Shown one piece after another: positions 50,505 to 60,185 of a DNA stretch of 64,000 nt. The stretch lies in NCBI RefSeq assembly GCF_047237965.1, contig NZ_JBDFLX010000005.1:124001-188000 (forward strand), in the 5' to 3' direction. This DNA is from Noviherbaspirillum_A sp047237965 (GTDB lineage: Bacteria > Pseudomonadota > Gammaproteobacteria > Burkholderiales > Burkholderiaceae_D). The notes beneath the pieces are model-generated. The model saw nothing but the letters and a program-made list of their open reading frames with translations, did no database searches and was not told the origin of the DNA. The translations under genes and the position numbers were made by a program. Position 1 is the first letter of the stretch. Each line of letters opens with the position of its first letter.

Positions 50505-52517
50505 CTAACCTTGGCTGCCTGCCGGGCTTGCCGGCAGGGTGACAGCGAAGGAGCTTCCCAAGTCCTTTCCATCGCTGTATGCATCGACGCTCCCGCCGTG
50601 GAGCTCAATCAGACTTTTGACCAGGGCCAGGCCAAGACCAAGGCCGCCGTTCTTGCGATCGGAAGAGCGCTCAGCCTGCGCATAGAAATCGAACAGGCCA
50701 GCCACGTTTTCCTGCTCAAAACCAATGCCGTTATCGGCAACGCGCACGGTGAAAGCGTCTACCCCAACCTCGATGCTGATCGAAATGTTCCCTTGGTCGG
50801 GCGTATAGCGGGCGGCGTTGCTCAGCAGATTGGCCACGACCTGCACCATACGCGTACGGTCTACAAAAACCGTGCAGTCCTGCCCTGGCAGGATTTCTGT
50901 CAGGCTGTGGCGCTTCACGGTAAACATCGGCCGCACCTGTTCCACCGCTTCGTGGACGACGCTGCGCAGGTCGAACGCCTGCTTATCCAGAACGACATAT
51001 CCAAGGGATACGCGGGAGACATCGACCAGGTCTTCGACCAGCCGGGACATGTGACCTACCTGACGGTTGATGACTTGCGCCAGATGCGTGACCCGATGCT
51101 CGGGGACGGGCGGCTTTTCCAGCAGCTTGGCAGCCATGCGTGTTGCACTGATCGGATTGCGAAGTTCATGACTCAGGACAGCCAGGAACTGATCCTTGCG
51201 CTCGTTGGCCAGGCGCATGTTTTCCGCTTTTTGTACTTCATCGGTGACATCGGTGCAGGTACCAATCCATTCGACCACGTTTCCATCGCTGTCATGCAAC
51301 GGCACCGCGCGGGATTCAAGGTAGCGATACTGGCCGTCGCGACGACGAGCACGATAGACTTCAGACGCCGGCTTTCCCTCTGCCAGATAGCCTTTCCACG
51401 CCGATTGAACGCGTTCGCAGTCATCCGGATGCACCGAGTCGATCCAGCGCAGGTCCGGCGACATGTCGCCCGTATAGCGTCGCCATGAGGACGTGTCTTC
51501 GATGGGCTTTCCCTGCGCATTCGCGCGCCACACCAGGTCCGAGACAGTCTCGCTCAGGATCCGGTAGCGCATTTCGCTTTGCCGCACCGCTTCTTCCACT
51601 GTTTTTCTTTTGGTGATATCGCGAATGTAGAGCGCCAGGCCTTCAGCGACAGGCTGCGCCGTCAGCTCATACCAGCCAACGTTGCCAAGCGGGTCCACCC
51701 AGCGGTTTTCGAGAACGCAGCTCACACGTTCTTCCATTGCTTTTCTATACATACGACCAACTTCGGAGTCGGCAGTGTCCGGCCATAGTTCCCAATGGCT
51801 CTTGCCGAGCATTTCGTGCAGCGGCCGCTGGTTGATCCGGATCGCCGCGGCGTTCATTTCGATCACGATGAAATCGTGGTTGACGATGCACAGGCCTTCC
51901 GCCATGCCGCCGAGGATCGTGTCCCGGCTATCACGTTCCCGACGAAGGGTAGCGTCGCTGCGGTCCCGATCAAGTATCAGCGCCACGATGCTGGCGCACA
52001 TGTCGGTCAGCTCCATTTCGCGTGCGCTCGGCGTATGCGGCTGAGCAAAATACACCGTCAGTACACCCATCACATTCTGATCAGCATCGCTGAAAGGGGT
52101 CGAATAAACAGCCCCGATGCCATTGAGCTTTGTCCAGGGGAGAAAGCCTGCGAACTGCTCGGCCGTATCGAAATCCGTAATGATGACCCGGCGCTGATCG
52201 GCAAACGCCAAGCCGCAGCAACCTTCACCTGGCCGGATTCTTGAGAGGTCTGCCACAGCGGCCTCCCCCAGCCCGATACTCGCCTTCACCCTTAGCGTCG
52301 CCGCGCCGGGGTCCAGCACGGAGATGACGACCTTTGACGTGTCATGGAACGTTGCTACGGTATCGAGAACAAGCCGGAGCTTTTCGTGCAGCGTGCCGCG
52401 CTGAAGCAACCCCATACTCAGGTGGTGCAGCATTTTCCAGTCAGTCGCTTCATAGTCGCCAGCGGGCGCTGGCCGGTGGTCGCCGACGCTTCCAGTAGTT
52501 TCCGAATTCTTGTTCAT
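50505..52517 (-). CDS. Sensor histidine kinase with GAF and PAS domains
   Basis: A 670-residue soluble kinase: GAF (about residues 40-190; 'GEGCCGLAFADQRRVIITDF'), PAS (about 200-310), PAS/PAC (about 320-440; 'DTSSWRRYTGDMSPDLRWID'), HisKA with 'FLAVLSHELRNPISATRMA', HATPase with 'NLLSNAARYTPDQGNI' and 'GGLGLGLALVKSLIELHGG'. No membrane segment, no receiver. It is an orphan kinase in this window; its partner is unknown. The Shine-Dalgarno before the ATG is poor. Confidence 0.93.
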   Translation of the reverse strand: MNKNSETTGSVGDHRPAPAGDYEATDWKMLHHLSMGLLQRGTLHEKLRLVLDTVATFHDTSKVVISVLDPGAATLRVKASIGLGEAAVADLSRIRPGEGCCGLAFADQRRVIITDFDTAEQFAGFLPWTKLNGIGAVYSTPFSDADQNVMGVLTVYFAQPHTPSAREMELTDMCASIVALILDRDRSDATLRRERDSRDTILGGMAEGLCIVNHDFIVIEMNAAAIRINQRPLHEMLGKSHWELWPDTADSEVGRMYRKAMEERVSCVLENRWVDPLGNVGWYELTAQPVAEGLALYIRDITKRKTVEEAVRQSEMRYRILSETVSDLVWRANAQGKPIEDTSSWRRYTGDMSPDLRWIDSVHPDDCERVQSAWKGYLAEGKPASEVYRARRRDGQYRYLESRAVPLHDSDGNVVEWIGTCTDVTDEVQKAENMRLANERKDQFLAVLSHELRNPISATRMAAKLLEKPPVPEHRVTHLAQVINRQVGHMSRLVEDLVDVSRVSLGYVVLDKQAFDLRSVVHEAVEQVRPMFTVKRHSLTEILPGQDCTVFVDRTRMVQVVANLLSNAARYTPDQGNISISIEVGVDAFTVRVADNGIGFEQENVAGLFDFYAQAERSSDRKNGGLGLGLALVKSLIELHGGSVDAYSDGKDLGSSFAVTLPASPAGSQG

Positions 52518-52795
52518 TTAGCACAGGGGGAGAGCTTTGGCCGATGATTGGCAGGATATTAAAAACCAATCCGCTGAAAGTCTCATGAAGAGGCTTGCTT
52601 CATGTCGAACCGGGCAGTTTTTAGGCCGACAATTATATGCGGGATGCATGAGGACGTGCGTCGTGGCGAGGACCACACCCATTCATTCTCTCGTCGGCCC
52701 ATGGCCGGAAGCGGCCTTTCCCTGCGAAGTCGCAAGCAAGCGCCGACCCGGCAAGGATCGTTGCGCCGGGTCGGTTCGACCGCGGCTTATCGATG

Positions 52796-52990
52796 TCAGC
52801 TGCCGGCGGAACTGGTCTCTTTCAGGACTTGACGGCGCACTTTGAGGATGTGAAGGTATTTTGCAGTAACCGCCAGTTCCCTGCACGCCCGCCCGGTATA
52901 TAGCCCTTGGGCATCCAGTCGATCCAGCTGTTTTTTGTCGGATGCAATTCGCGCTTCTGCCTGACGTATCCGCTCATCAAGCCAAGACAT
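52796..52990 (-). CDS. Small basic helical protein, unknown
   Basis: A 64-residue protein from the ATG at 52990 (MSWLDERIRQAEARIASDKK...), strongly helical with heptad-like spacing and many charged residues; the frame is open to 53017. Natural-looking composition favours a real gene, but the ribosome site is weak and I know no family. It stands alone between two kinase genes. Confidence 0.4.
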   Translation of the reverse strand: MSWLDERIRQAEARIASDKKQLDRLDAQGLYTGRACRELAVTAKYLHILKVRRQVLKETSSAGS

Positions 52991-53017
52991 ATTTGTTTGC
53001 TCGCACGGATGGATCAT

Positions 53018-53471
53018 AGAAAGCCTAGTGTTGGAAGATCATGAGATGCATAAAAAAGGGCATGACACTTGTCCGCATTGCGCTATCGGGCTGATCGCAC
53101 CGATCCCGGCATGGCTATTCCTTTTGTCCCGCCAGCAACGATTTCGCAGGTATTTCTATGTGATCGCCATGACTGCCAAAGTCCTATGAAAACGATTTTG
53201 GCAAATTGATCAGGAGCAAGCGGAATGAGTGTCCCACCTGAGGTTTATCAACGCTGAATTTATGCGCTGCCTGGAATGAACCCTGCGGCGGATTGGATGA
53301 ATAAATGCACTGCCGAAACGGGAAAAGTGCTTACCCTTCGCGGTGTAAATGCTTGGCTGGCAACCGGGGGCAGATGACCGTCGCGCCCGGAAGCCGAGCC
53401 GCGACGTCAGCATGCGCGTCCTTTCCTCGTGGGGCTGGTGGCGCGAACATGCTGCCTTGCGCAACAGCTTT
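53018..53471. other. Interval without a recognised gene
   Basis: Nothing convincing on either strand. Short frames overlap the end of the hybrid kinase and are not supported. Confidence 0.4.
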
Positions 53472-56400
53472 TCACCTTCCAGGACGGCAGCGCTTGACCG
53501 CTTCCTGAAGCAGCCGTTCCACGCATTCGAAGTCAGCAGGTTTCGTGAGGTGTGCATCGAAGCCGGCATCGCGTGCCCGCTGGCTGTCCTGTTCTGCTCC
53601 CCATCCGGTCAATGCCACCAGGGTGACTTGCGCCATCCCCTCGTTGCGGCGCAGCGCCGACGCAACCTCGAAGCCGCTCTGGTCGGGCAGGCCGATGTCC
53701 AGGAACACCACGTCCGGCCTCAGGTCCGCAGCGGCGGAAAGAGCCGCCGCGCCATCGTAAACCACCCTGACCAGGTGGCCGCGCAACTCAAGCAAAGAGT
53801 GGAGCATGTGGGCCGCATCGACGTTGTCGTCGACGACAAGTATCTGCAACCTGACTTCGCTTGCAGCCGAAGCCGTTTGCATCACGGGCGCTTCCGGCGC
53901 GGCCGGCGCCGGCGCGTCTTCCATCGGCAGGAAGACGGTGAAGCGGCTTCCCTGTCCCACGCCGGCGCTGAATGCCGCCACTCTGCCGCCGTGCAGCATG
54001 ACCAGGCGCTTGACCAGATTAAGTCCGACGCCCAGCCCGCCCTGGGCCATGCGCTCGTTCTGGTGAGCCTGCGCATACATGTCGAAGACAACCGGCAGCA
54101 TGTCGGCGTCAATCCCGATCCCGTCGTCGATCACAGAGATGACCAGTTCACTCGCCTCAATCAAGGCCTCCACCACGATATGCCCATCCTGGGGCGTGTA
54201 CTTGGCCGCATTGTTGACGAGGTTGCTCAGCACCTGGGCAATGCGATGCTTGTCGACGTTGAGCGATATGGGGAACTCAGGCAGCCGCATTGTCAGATGA
54301 TGCTTCCCGGTCTCGAGCAGCGGCATGCTGATCTCGATCGCGTCGCTGACAAGCTGATCGAGCATCACGCGTTCGTGGCGAAGCGCGAGTTTGCCTTCCG
54401 AGACACGCGCCACGTCCAGCAGGTCATCCACCAGATGCACCATGTGGTCGACCTGGCGCCTTATCATTGCCTGTATCTCGCGCGTGTCGGCGCCGGGATT
54501 GGCCGAGCGCAGGCGCATCAGTTCAAGGCCGGTCCGTATCGGCGCCAGGGGATTCCGGAGTTCGTGCGCCAGGGTGAACAGGAACTCGCTCTGCATGCGG
54601 TTCTTGTCTATCAGCGCCTTCTGTCGCAGCCTGCGCTCGTGCCCCATTGCAACCTGACGCTGTAGCCGCGCCAGCAGCTCCCTTGCGGCAAACGGCTTGA
54701 CCAGATAGTCGTCCGCGCCGGCCTGCAATCCTTCAACCTTGGCTTCTTCGCCGGCACGCGCCGACAGCAGCACCACCGGGAGGTGGCACAACGATTCATT
54801 GGCGCGGATTTTCGCGATCAGGCCGAAGCCATCCAGCCTGGGCATCATCACGTCGCTCAGCAGCAAGTCAGGCGGATCGCGCAGCAGCATTGCATAGGCG
54901 GCTTCGCCGTCGGAGCACACCTCGACTTCGGCATGCGGATCGAGCAGCGACTTCAGATAAGCGCGCATGTCGTTGTTATCGTCGGCGATCAGGATGCGCG
55001 GCGGCCTGCCGGCCGACCGCAGAGAACCTTCCACGCCCTCGAAGCCACCCTCTGCGACCGCATCCGGCCCCGGCACGTCGTCAGGCAGCCAGCGCAGCGC
55101 CTCCTCGACAAAGGCCGCGCCTGTCCTCCCCGCTCCTTCGCTGACCGCTTCGGGTTCCTCATAAGGCGCCTGCCCGATCGCGTCCCTGGGCAAGTGCGCG
55201 TGACCAAACGGAATATCGACGTCGAACCGGGTGCCCTGGCCCAACGCGCTATGCGCCGAGATGGCACCGCCGTGGAGACGCACCAGCTCCTGGATCAATG
55301 CCAGGCCGATGCCGGTGCCTTCATAGGTCCGCCCCGTGGATCCTTCGATGCGATAGAAGCGCTCGAACACGCGCGGCAGCTCCGACTCCGGTATCCCGGT
55401 GCCAGTATCGAGCACGGACAGCCGCGCCATTCCCTCGTGGCGCGCCAGGATGACGCTTACCTGACCTTGCAGGGTAAATTTGAAGGCGTTGGAAAGCAGA
55501 TTGAAAACGATCTTTTCCCACATGTCCCGGTCGACGTAGACCGGCTCGCCCAGGTCATGCAGTTCGACGTGGTAGGCCAGCCCGCCCTTCTCCATCGCCG
55601 ATTCGAAGACGCCCGCCAGATTGGCCGTGAGGCGCCTGAGATCCAGCGGCGTGTAGATCGCCTGCACGCGGCCGGCCTCGATGCGAGAGAAATCGAGCAT
55701 CGAATTGACCAGCTTGAGAAGGCGCAGCGCATTGCGATGGGTGACGTCGATGCGTTTTCGCTGGACAGGCGCCAAGGGCGCGGAGTGATCGGACAGGGCG
55801 TCGTCAAGCGGCCCCAGGATCAGGGTCAGCGGCGTACGGAATTCATGGGAAACGTTGGAAAAGAAGGCTGTCTTTGCGCGGTCAATCTGCGCCAGCTCTT
55901 CGGCCCGCTGCTGCTCCTTTTCATAGGTGACCACGTTGCTTACGGCGGTGACTATGGCCGCGCTCAGGAGCTCGTAGAAATGGAGGTAGTCGGCATCCAG
56001 CACGCGCGCCGCGCTCACGCCGGCGACGACGAAACCGTAAAGGTCCTGCTGGCCCGCCAGCAGGATCGGGAGCACCAGCGCCGAATCCGGCGCGTTGTCG
56101 TAAGGGCCGATCCTGCCGGCGCCAAAGCGCGCGCGCAGGCCATCGATCTGCTGCGCGGCGCGCAGCTGCGCGGCACGCGCGAACGGCCAGCATGCATCGT
56201 CCATCCCGGCGATGACTGGCGCGAGCCCGCGGTGTGCTTCCAGACCTGCGTTTCCGCGCAGCACGAGCTCCCCGCTGTCGGAATCGAGCTGGTACAGCAG
56301 GACGAACGGCAGATCAAGCGCCATGTGCTGAAACTGCGCTTCCAGGTCGCGCGCGACTTCGCCTATCGTGCGCGCATCGGCGATGGCAGCGGTGAGGTCG

Positions 56401-56924
56401 CGCAGGCATTGGGTGCGGCGCGCACTCAGCACTGATGCGGTGGCCTCCGAGATCGGATGGAAGATACCTCCTACCTCGCCCGACTCGTCCCGGATCGGCG
56501 AGAACGAGAACGTCATGAACGCCTCTTCCAGGTAGCCGTAGCGGTCGAGGAACATGCGCTGGTCGCGGATGTAAGTGCCTTCGCCCTTGTACGCACGGTC
56601 GAATGCGTCTCCCACGACGGGCAGCGCGCTGGCCCAGACCTCTTTGAAGGGCGCTCCCATCGCGCGGGGATGCAGGTTGCCGCAAATCGGACGGTAAGCG
56701 TCGTTGTAGATCTGGATATGCTCCGGCCCCCAGGCCACCAGGATCGGAAAGGTGGACGACAGACACAGGCTGACCGATGTACGCAGGCTCTGCGGCCATT
56801 CTCGCGGCGGACCCAGCCGGGTCTGGGACCAGTCCATGGAACGAATCAGAGCGCCCATCTCGCCCCCGCCGGATAACCAGTTCAAATCGTCCATTTTCGA
56901 GAATTCAAGGGAGGGTGGAGACAT
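53472..56924 (-). CDS. Hybrid sensor kinase with two kinase cores and two receivers
   Basis: An 1150-residue soluble protein. Order: PAS-like N-terminus (MDWSQTRLGPPREWPQSLRT), GAF (about residues 160-330), HisKA 1 'SNVSHEFRTPLTLILG', HATPase 1, receiver 1 'ILIADDNNDMRAYL..DLLLSDVMMP', HisKA 2 'FLFTLAHELRNPLAPIR', HATPase 2, receiver 2 'ILVVDDNVDAAHML..VVFLDIGLP'. Both histidines and both aspartates are present, so an internal relay is possible. No HPt or output domain. A later start at 56894 is in frame. It is on the same strand as the pyp genes, 540 bases downstream of them, and is a candidate partner of that photoreceptor. Confidence 0.93.
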   Translation of the reverse strand: MSPPSLEFSKMDDLNWLSGGGEMGALIRSMDWSQTRLGPPREWPQSLRTSVSLCLSSTFPILVAWGPEHIQIYNDAYRPICGNLHPRAMGAPFKEVWASALPVVGDAFDRAYKGEGTYIRDQRMFLDRYGYLEEAFMTFSFSPIRDESGEVGGIFHPISEATASVLSARRTQCLRDLTAAIADARTIGEVARDLEAQFQHMALDLPFVLLYQLDSDSGELVLRGNAGLEAHRGLAPVIAGMDDACWPFARAAQLRAAQQIDGLRARFGAGRIGPYDNAPDSALVLPILLAGQQDLYGFVVAGVSAARVLDADYLHFYELLSAAIVTAVSNVVTYEKEQQRAEELAQIDRAKTAFFSNVSHEFRTPLTLILGPLDDALSDHSAPLAPVQRKRIDVTHRNALRLLKLVNSMLDFSRIEAGRVQAIYTPLDLRRLTANLAGVFESAMEKGGLAYHVELHDLGEPVYVDRDMWEKIVFNLLSNAFKFTLQGQVSVILARHEGMARLSVLDTGTGIPESELPRVFERFYRIEGSTGRTYEGTGIGLALIQELVRLHGGAISAHSALGQGTRFDVDIPFGHAHLPRDAIGQAPYEEPEAVSEGAGRTGAAFVEEALRWLPDDVPGPDAVAEGGFEGVEGSLRSAGRPPRILIADDNNDMRAYLKSLLDPHAEVEVCSDGEAAYAMLLRDPPDLLLSDVMMPRLDGFGLIAKIRANESLCHLPVVLLSARAGEEAKVEGLQAGADDYLVKPFAARELLARLQRQVAMGHERRLRQKALIDKNRMQSEFLFTLAHELRNPLAPIRTGLELMRLRSANPGADTREIQAMIRRQVDHMVHLVDDLLDVARVSEGKLALRHERVMLDQLVSDAIEISMPLLETGKHHLTMRLPEFPISLNVDKHRIAQVLSNLVNNAAKYTPQDGHIVVEALIEASELVISVIDDGIGIDADMLPVVFDMYAQAHQNERMAQGGLGVGLNLVKRLVMLHGGRVAAFSAGVGQGSRFTVFLPMEDAPAPAAPEAPVMQTASAASEVRLQILVVDDNVDAAHMLHSLLELRGHLVRVVYDGAAALSAAADLRPDVVFLDIGLPDQSGFEVASALRRNEGMAQVTLVALTGWGAEQDSQRARDAGFDAHLTKPADFECVERLLQEAVKRCRPGR

Positions 56925-57462
56925 TGATGCGCTGACCTGGGAACTGAGAGAAACGTTTCAAGGCCGGCATTTTAAAGCAGGCAATCAATAACGGAAGAAA
57001 AATCCCAGGCAGCTTTTGACGCCAAGCGTACGTTCACCTTCGAATGACCGGTACCGAGGCCAGCAATTCCAGCCAGGCAAATTGGCACGGTGCCGCCAGC
57101 ATCGTCTTTACCTCGCGCCTCGGTGGCCTTTGCTATCGCTGTCCTCTCCAGCGTTCGCGAGGCTATCAATGTCGCTCTTCAGCCGGCTGCGCTGTTATAT
57201 CCAATGCTCTCTGCTCTCCGCGACGACCAGCGCATTGGCCCAATGGCACGGATCCCTGAGCCTGGAAATGTCAGGGGCGCTGCCGGCAGCAAACGGAAAT
57301 CGACTGCAAGGTCAGCACCACCGAAGCCCCGACAAATCCGAATCATCCTTGTTCTAAAAGAAAGGACGGACCGCTACGCTCATTGCGTCAGACGCTCTTC
57401 AACGGAAACGCCGCTTGCATTCGGCTTCCGCAGCGGGCCGCCTTGAGCCGGATGGCCAGGCA
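56925..57462. other. Interval between hybrid kinase and pyp operon
   Basis: No gene recognised. The open frames seen are short and without family features. No terminator with a T run was found after the ligase gene. Confidence 0.4.
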
Positions 57463-58752
57463 TCAGCTGTTGATTGCATCGTGCCGCATCGGCGTGCATG
57501 CCATCGGCGTGCATGCCAGCGGCGTCGCCGTTGGCCAGTCAGCCTGCTTGCCTTTCTGGTCGACGGGCAGCGTGTCGCCGAATGAAAAGCTGCGCGGCTG
57601 CTCCGCAGTGCCAAGTCGCTGGCGCGTCCATGCCGCGAGCGCTTGCGACAGCCGGGTGATATCGGCGCCGGGATCGCGCGGCACGATGAATGCCTTCAGC
57701 CGGCTACCTTCCTCAGGGCGCATCAGCCGGACCGCCGCTTCGGCGACCTCGGGATGCAACAGCAGTTCACGCTGCACCCGCTGGGGAAACACGTTGACGC
57801 CGCCGACCTGTACCGCGGAATCGACACGTCCTGCAGGGTAAAAATGACGCTCGTCCTGCCACGCCAGCTGGTCCGGCGCATCGACGCCGTCGGTTTCCCC
57901 CTCACGGCGCAAGGTGCGGCCGTCCGGGGTGGCACGCTTCCAGAAGGAGAACAGCGCATAGGGATGGTCGCTGCGAGTGCGCCAGCCCACGCCCGCCGTT
58001 TCCGAACTTCCGTATATCTGCAGCAAGTTGCCGAGGCCGGCAGCTCTCAGGCCTTCATCGATCTCGGCTGGCAAGGGCGCGGTCGAGGTGACGCCAGTGA
58101 CCACCGCCGGCAGGCGGGGGATTACCCTCAGGACCATGCGCCAGAATTCGGGATGCCCGACAATCACGTCGCCTTCGCGCAGGTCCCGCGCGAGCCGCGC
58201 CGGCGAACTCTGGCGAAGATCCTGTACGGAATCGCCGTCCAGGCCCAGTGCGCGGGGCAGCAGGATGGTGAACAGGAAACCGTAGATGTGATGGCTGGGC
58301 ACGGCTGCGAACAGCCTCGCGCATCCAGACAGCATGGGCGCGGCTTCCTGCACTTCCCGCCACAGCGCATGCAGCGAGTGGGTGCAGCTCTTGGGCTGCC
58401 CAGTGCTGCCGGAAGTTCGGAACGTCATCCTTGCCGAGAACTTTTCCAGGCTGGCCTGGGCGATGGCGCACCAGTCCCCCAGGGTCCGGCGGACCAGCAG
58501 GTAGTCTTCGATGCCCGACTCATGCATGTGCAGCGCCTGGGCCAATGCACTGGCCAGGCTCATCAGTTCCAGCGAGTCGACGCCGAGGTCCTTGTCCAGG
58601 TGCGTTTCCCGGGTCCAGCAGCCCGCGGCGAAGTCAACCGACTTGCGCATGGCCAGCAGTTCAGAGGCGACGAGATCGGCAATGAACCGGTGCATCGCCG
58701 CGTCGTCCCTCCACCAGGCAACCGTCGCCACGGATCCAAAGGCCTCTGTCAT
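57463..58752 (-). CDS. Adenylating ligase for the PYP chromophore, with N-terminal carrier-like segment
   Basis: A 429-residue protein. Residues about 20-95 resemble an acyl carrier protein, with 'LDKDLGVDSLELMSLASAL' giving the phosphopantetheine-type serine S60. The adenylation core follows: P-loop 'RTSGSTGQPKSCTHS' (about 112-126), 'LLQIYGSSETAGVGWR', 'GRVDSAVQVGGVNVFPQRVQ' and the lysine motif 'LPVDQKGKQADW'. It is much shorter than plant 4-coumarate:CoA ligases; the usual first 150-190 residues are replaced by the carrier-like part. The gene lies 2 bases after pyp, so it should activate p-coumarate for PYP, to CoA or to its own carrier. The C-terminal 'ACTPMACTPM' comes from a 15-base tandem repeat. 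Confidence 0.8.
   Translation of the reverse strand: MTEAFGSVATVAWWRDDAAMHRFIADLVASELLAMRKSVDFAAGCWTRETHLDKDLGVDSLELMSLASALAQALHMHESGIEDYLLVRRTLGDWCAIAQASLEKFSARMTFRTSGSTGQPKSCTHSLHALWREVQEAAPMLSGCARLFAAVPSHHIYGFLFTILLPRALGLDGDSVQDLRQSSPARLARDLREGDVIVGHPEFWRMVLRVIPRLPAVVTGVTSTAPLPAEIDEGLRAAGLGNLLQIYGSSETAGVGWRTRSDHPYALFSFWKRATPDGRTLRREGETDGVDAPDQLAWQDERHFYPAGRVDSAVQVGGVNVFPQRVQRELLLHPEVAEAAVRLMRPEEGSRLKAFIVPRDPGADITRLSQALAAWTRQRLGTAEQPRSFSFGDTLPVDQKGKQADWPTATPLACTPMACTPMRHDAINS
57487..57516. repeat. 15-base tandem repeat at the ligase 3' end
   Basis: CATCGGCGTGCATGC occurs twice (57487-57501, 57502-57516) with a degenerate third copy. It encodes the Ala-Cys-Thr-Pro-Met repeats of the ligase C-terminus, probably a replication-slippage product. 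Confidence 0.6.
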
Positions 58753-58754
58753 GA

Positions 58755-59132
58755 TCAGACGCGCTTGACGAAGATCCAGAAGTTGTCGCCGCTTAACGCT
58801 TTCTTCATATGGACTTTGACCTTGGTCGGCTTCATCTGGTAGTCAAAAACATACTCAAACATCGTGTTGAGATTATTTGCCCTGACGCCGGCGTCGAACA
58901 CGCCCTTGAACGCAGGCTTGGAGGTGCATGGCGCTACGTCACGGAAGAAATTTTTCCCCAGCACGGTCGCCGGATTACGCCCGGTGATTGCGCCCTCGGC
59001 GGCGTTGTAGCGCAGAACCGTGCCATTCTTGTCCAGCTCAACCGCTCCAAACGCCAGTTTGTCTATGTCCTGGTTGGACATTTTGCTGAGCACATTGTCA
59101 ATGTCCGCTTTGTTAAAACCGACCAGCTCCAT
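58755..59132 (-). CDS. pyp: Photoactive yellow protein
   Basis: A 125-residue PAS protein, the exact length of the Halorhodospira protein. Key residues are all in the standard positions: Y42 and E46 ('RYNAAEGAITGR') holding the chromophore, T50, R52 and the chromophore-binding C69 in 'FFRDVAPCTSKP'. The 'NTMFEYVFDYQM' and 'KVHMKKALSGDNFWIFVKRV' strands are almost the classic sequence. The protein carries p-coumaric acid as a thioester and senses blue light. GGGAGAG precedes the ATG. First gene of a two-gene unit with the ligase. No tyrosine ammonia-lyase gene to make p-coumarate is in the window. Confidence 0.97.
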   Translation of the reverse strand: MELVGFNKADIDNVLSKMSNQDIDKLAFGAVELDKNGTVLRYNAAEGAITGRNPATVLGKNFFRDVAPCTSKPAFKGVFDAGVRANNLNTMFEYVFDYQMKPTKVKVHMKKALSGDNFWIFVKRV

Positions 59133-59477
59133 TTTTCTCTCCCTATCAATGACCTAAAAAAACCCGGATATTTCCTTTCAGAACGTCGTCATTACACCAA
59201 AGAAATTTCTTGCAGTCAACTATTTGTCCTGGACAACATGCTTTTATTTATCTGAGTGAATTCTGGGAAAGAGAAAACTGTCGGACGGTAGAGCGCTTTT
59301 GCACGCTGCAACGACAAGGTATGGAAGACTTTCGCGCTGCGCGCAGTGCATCTACCCGACCCACCTCCCGCCAGCTCAGTTGGCCCGGATGTGCGACATT
59401 AGCCATTCTCGCCGCCGGCCCGCGTGGCAGTGGAAACCGCCACCTGCCGCCGGCCCCCACCTCACAGGAGATGCGAC
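59133..59477. promoter_or_regulatory. Intergenic region with divergent promoters (pyp / VOC gene)
   Basis: The gap is AT-rich near pyp (59130-59280) and should hold the pyp promoter on the minus strand and that of the VOC-like gene on the plus strand. No certain -35/-10 pair could be picked; no gene inside. Confidence 0.4.
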
Positions 59478-59975
59478 ATGAGCAGCAAGAACACCATCTG
59501 TCTTTGGTACGAAGGCGGCGCCCTTGACGCCGCCCGCTTCTACGCGGCGACCTTTCCCGACAGCGCCGTCGGCGCCATCCACCGTGCGCCGGGCGATTAT
59601 CCCGACGGCCAGGAGGGCGGCGTGCTGACGGTCGAGTTCACCGTTGCCGGCATTCCCTGCATCGGCCTCAATGGCGGCCCGCATTTCAGGCACAGCGAGG
59701 CGTTTTCCTTCCAGATCGCCACCGACGACCAGGCCGAAACCGACAGGCTGTGGAACGCGGTGGTGGGCAACGGCGGCCAGGAAAGCGCCTGCGGCTGGTG
59801 CAAGGACCGGTGGGGCGTGTCCTGGCAGATCACGCCGCGCGCATTGCTGGCGGCCGTTACCGATTCCGATCGTGCGGCAGCCAGGCGGGCCTTCGAAGCG
59901 ATGATGACGATGAAGAAGATCGACATCGCCGCCATCGAGGCGGCGCGAGCAGGCCGGCAGTCGCCTCCGGCCTGA
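59478..59975 (+). CDS. VOC-superfamily protein, PhnB / 3-demethylubiquinone-like
   Basis: The ATG at 59478 with CAGGAG upstream gives 165 residues. The sequence is that of the PhnB-like VOC proteins ('TICLWYEGGALDAARFYAAT', 'IPCIGLNGGPHFRHSEAFSF', 'DRWGVSWQITPRALLAAVTD'). Members are often annotated as 3-demethylubiquinone methyltransferase domain proteins, but without evidence of that activity. Function unknown. A terminator follows about 25 bases after the stop. Confidence 0.88.
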   Translation: MSSKNTICLWYEGGALDAARFYAATFPDSAVGAIHRAPGDYPDGQEGGVLTVEFTVAGIPCIGLNGGPHFRHSEAFSFQIATDDQAETDRLWNAVVGNGGQESACGWCKDRWGVSWQITPRALLAAVTDSDRAAARRAFEAMMTMKKIDIAAIEAARAGRQSPPA

Positions 59976-59999
59976 CCACAGGCGAGAAAGGGATTGCCT

Positions 60000-60023
60000 G
60001 CGCCGGCGTGCACCGGCGCTTTT
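60000..60023 (+). terminator. Intrinsic terminator after the VOC gene
   Basis: GCGCCGG (60000-60006) and CCGGCGC (60013-60019) form a 7-bp stem with a 6-base loop, followed by TTTT. Confidence 0.75.
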
Positions 60024-60185
60024 CGGGGAATTCACCGGCGAACTGCGGTCTGGCCCGCTGAATCGGCAAAGGATGCGCAGACATTGCGCCGGCGCGCCCA
60101 TCGGCACGATGCATCTGCAGTATGCTGCGACGCACAGCACGGGCGGGAAGCCCGATCGATTTACTGCAGACAAAGGATGACCAGC

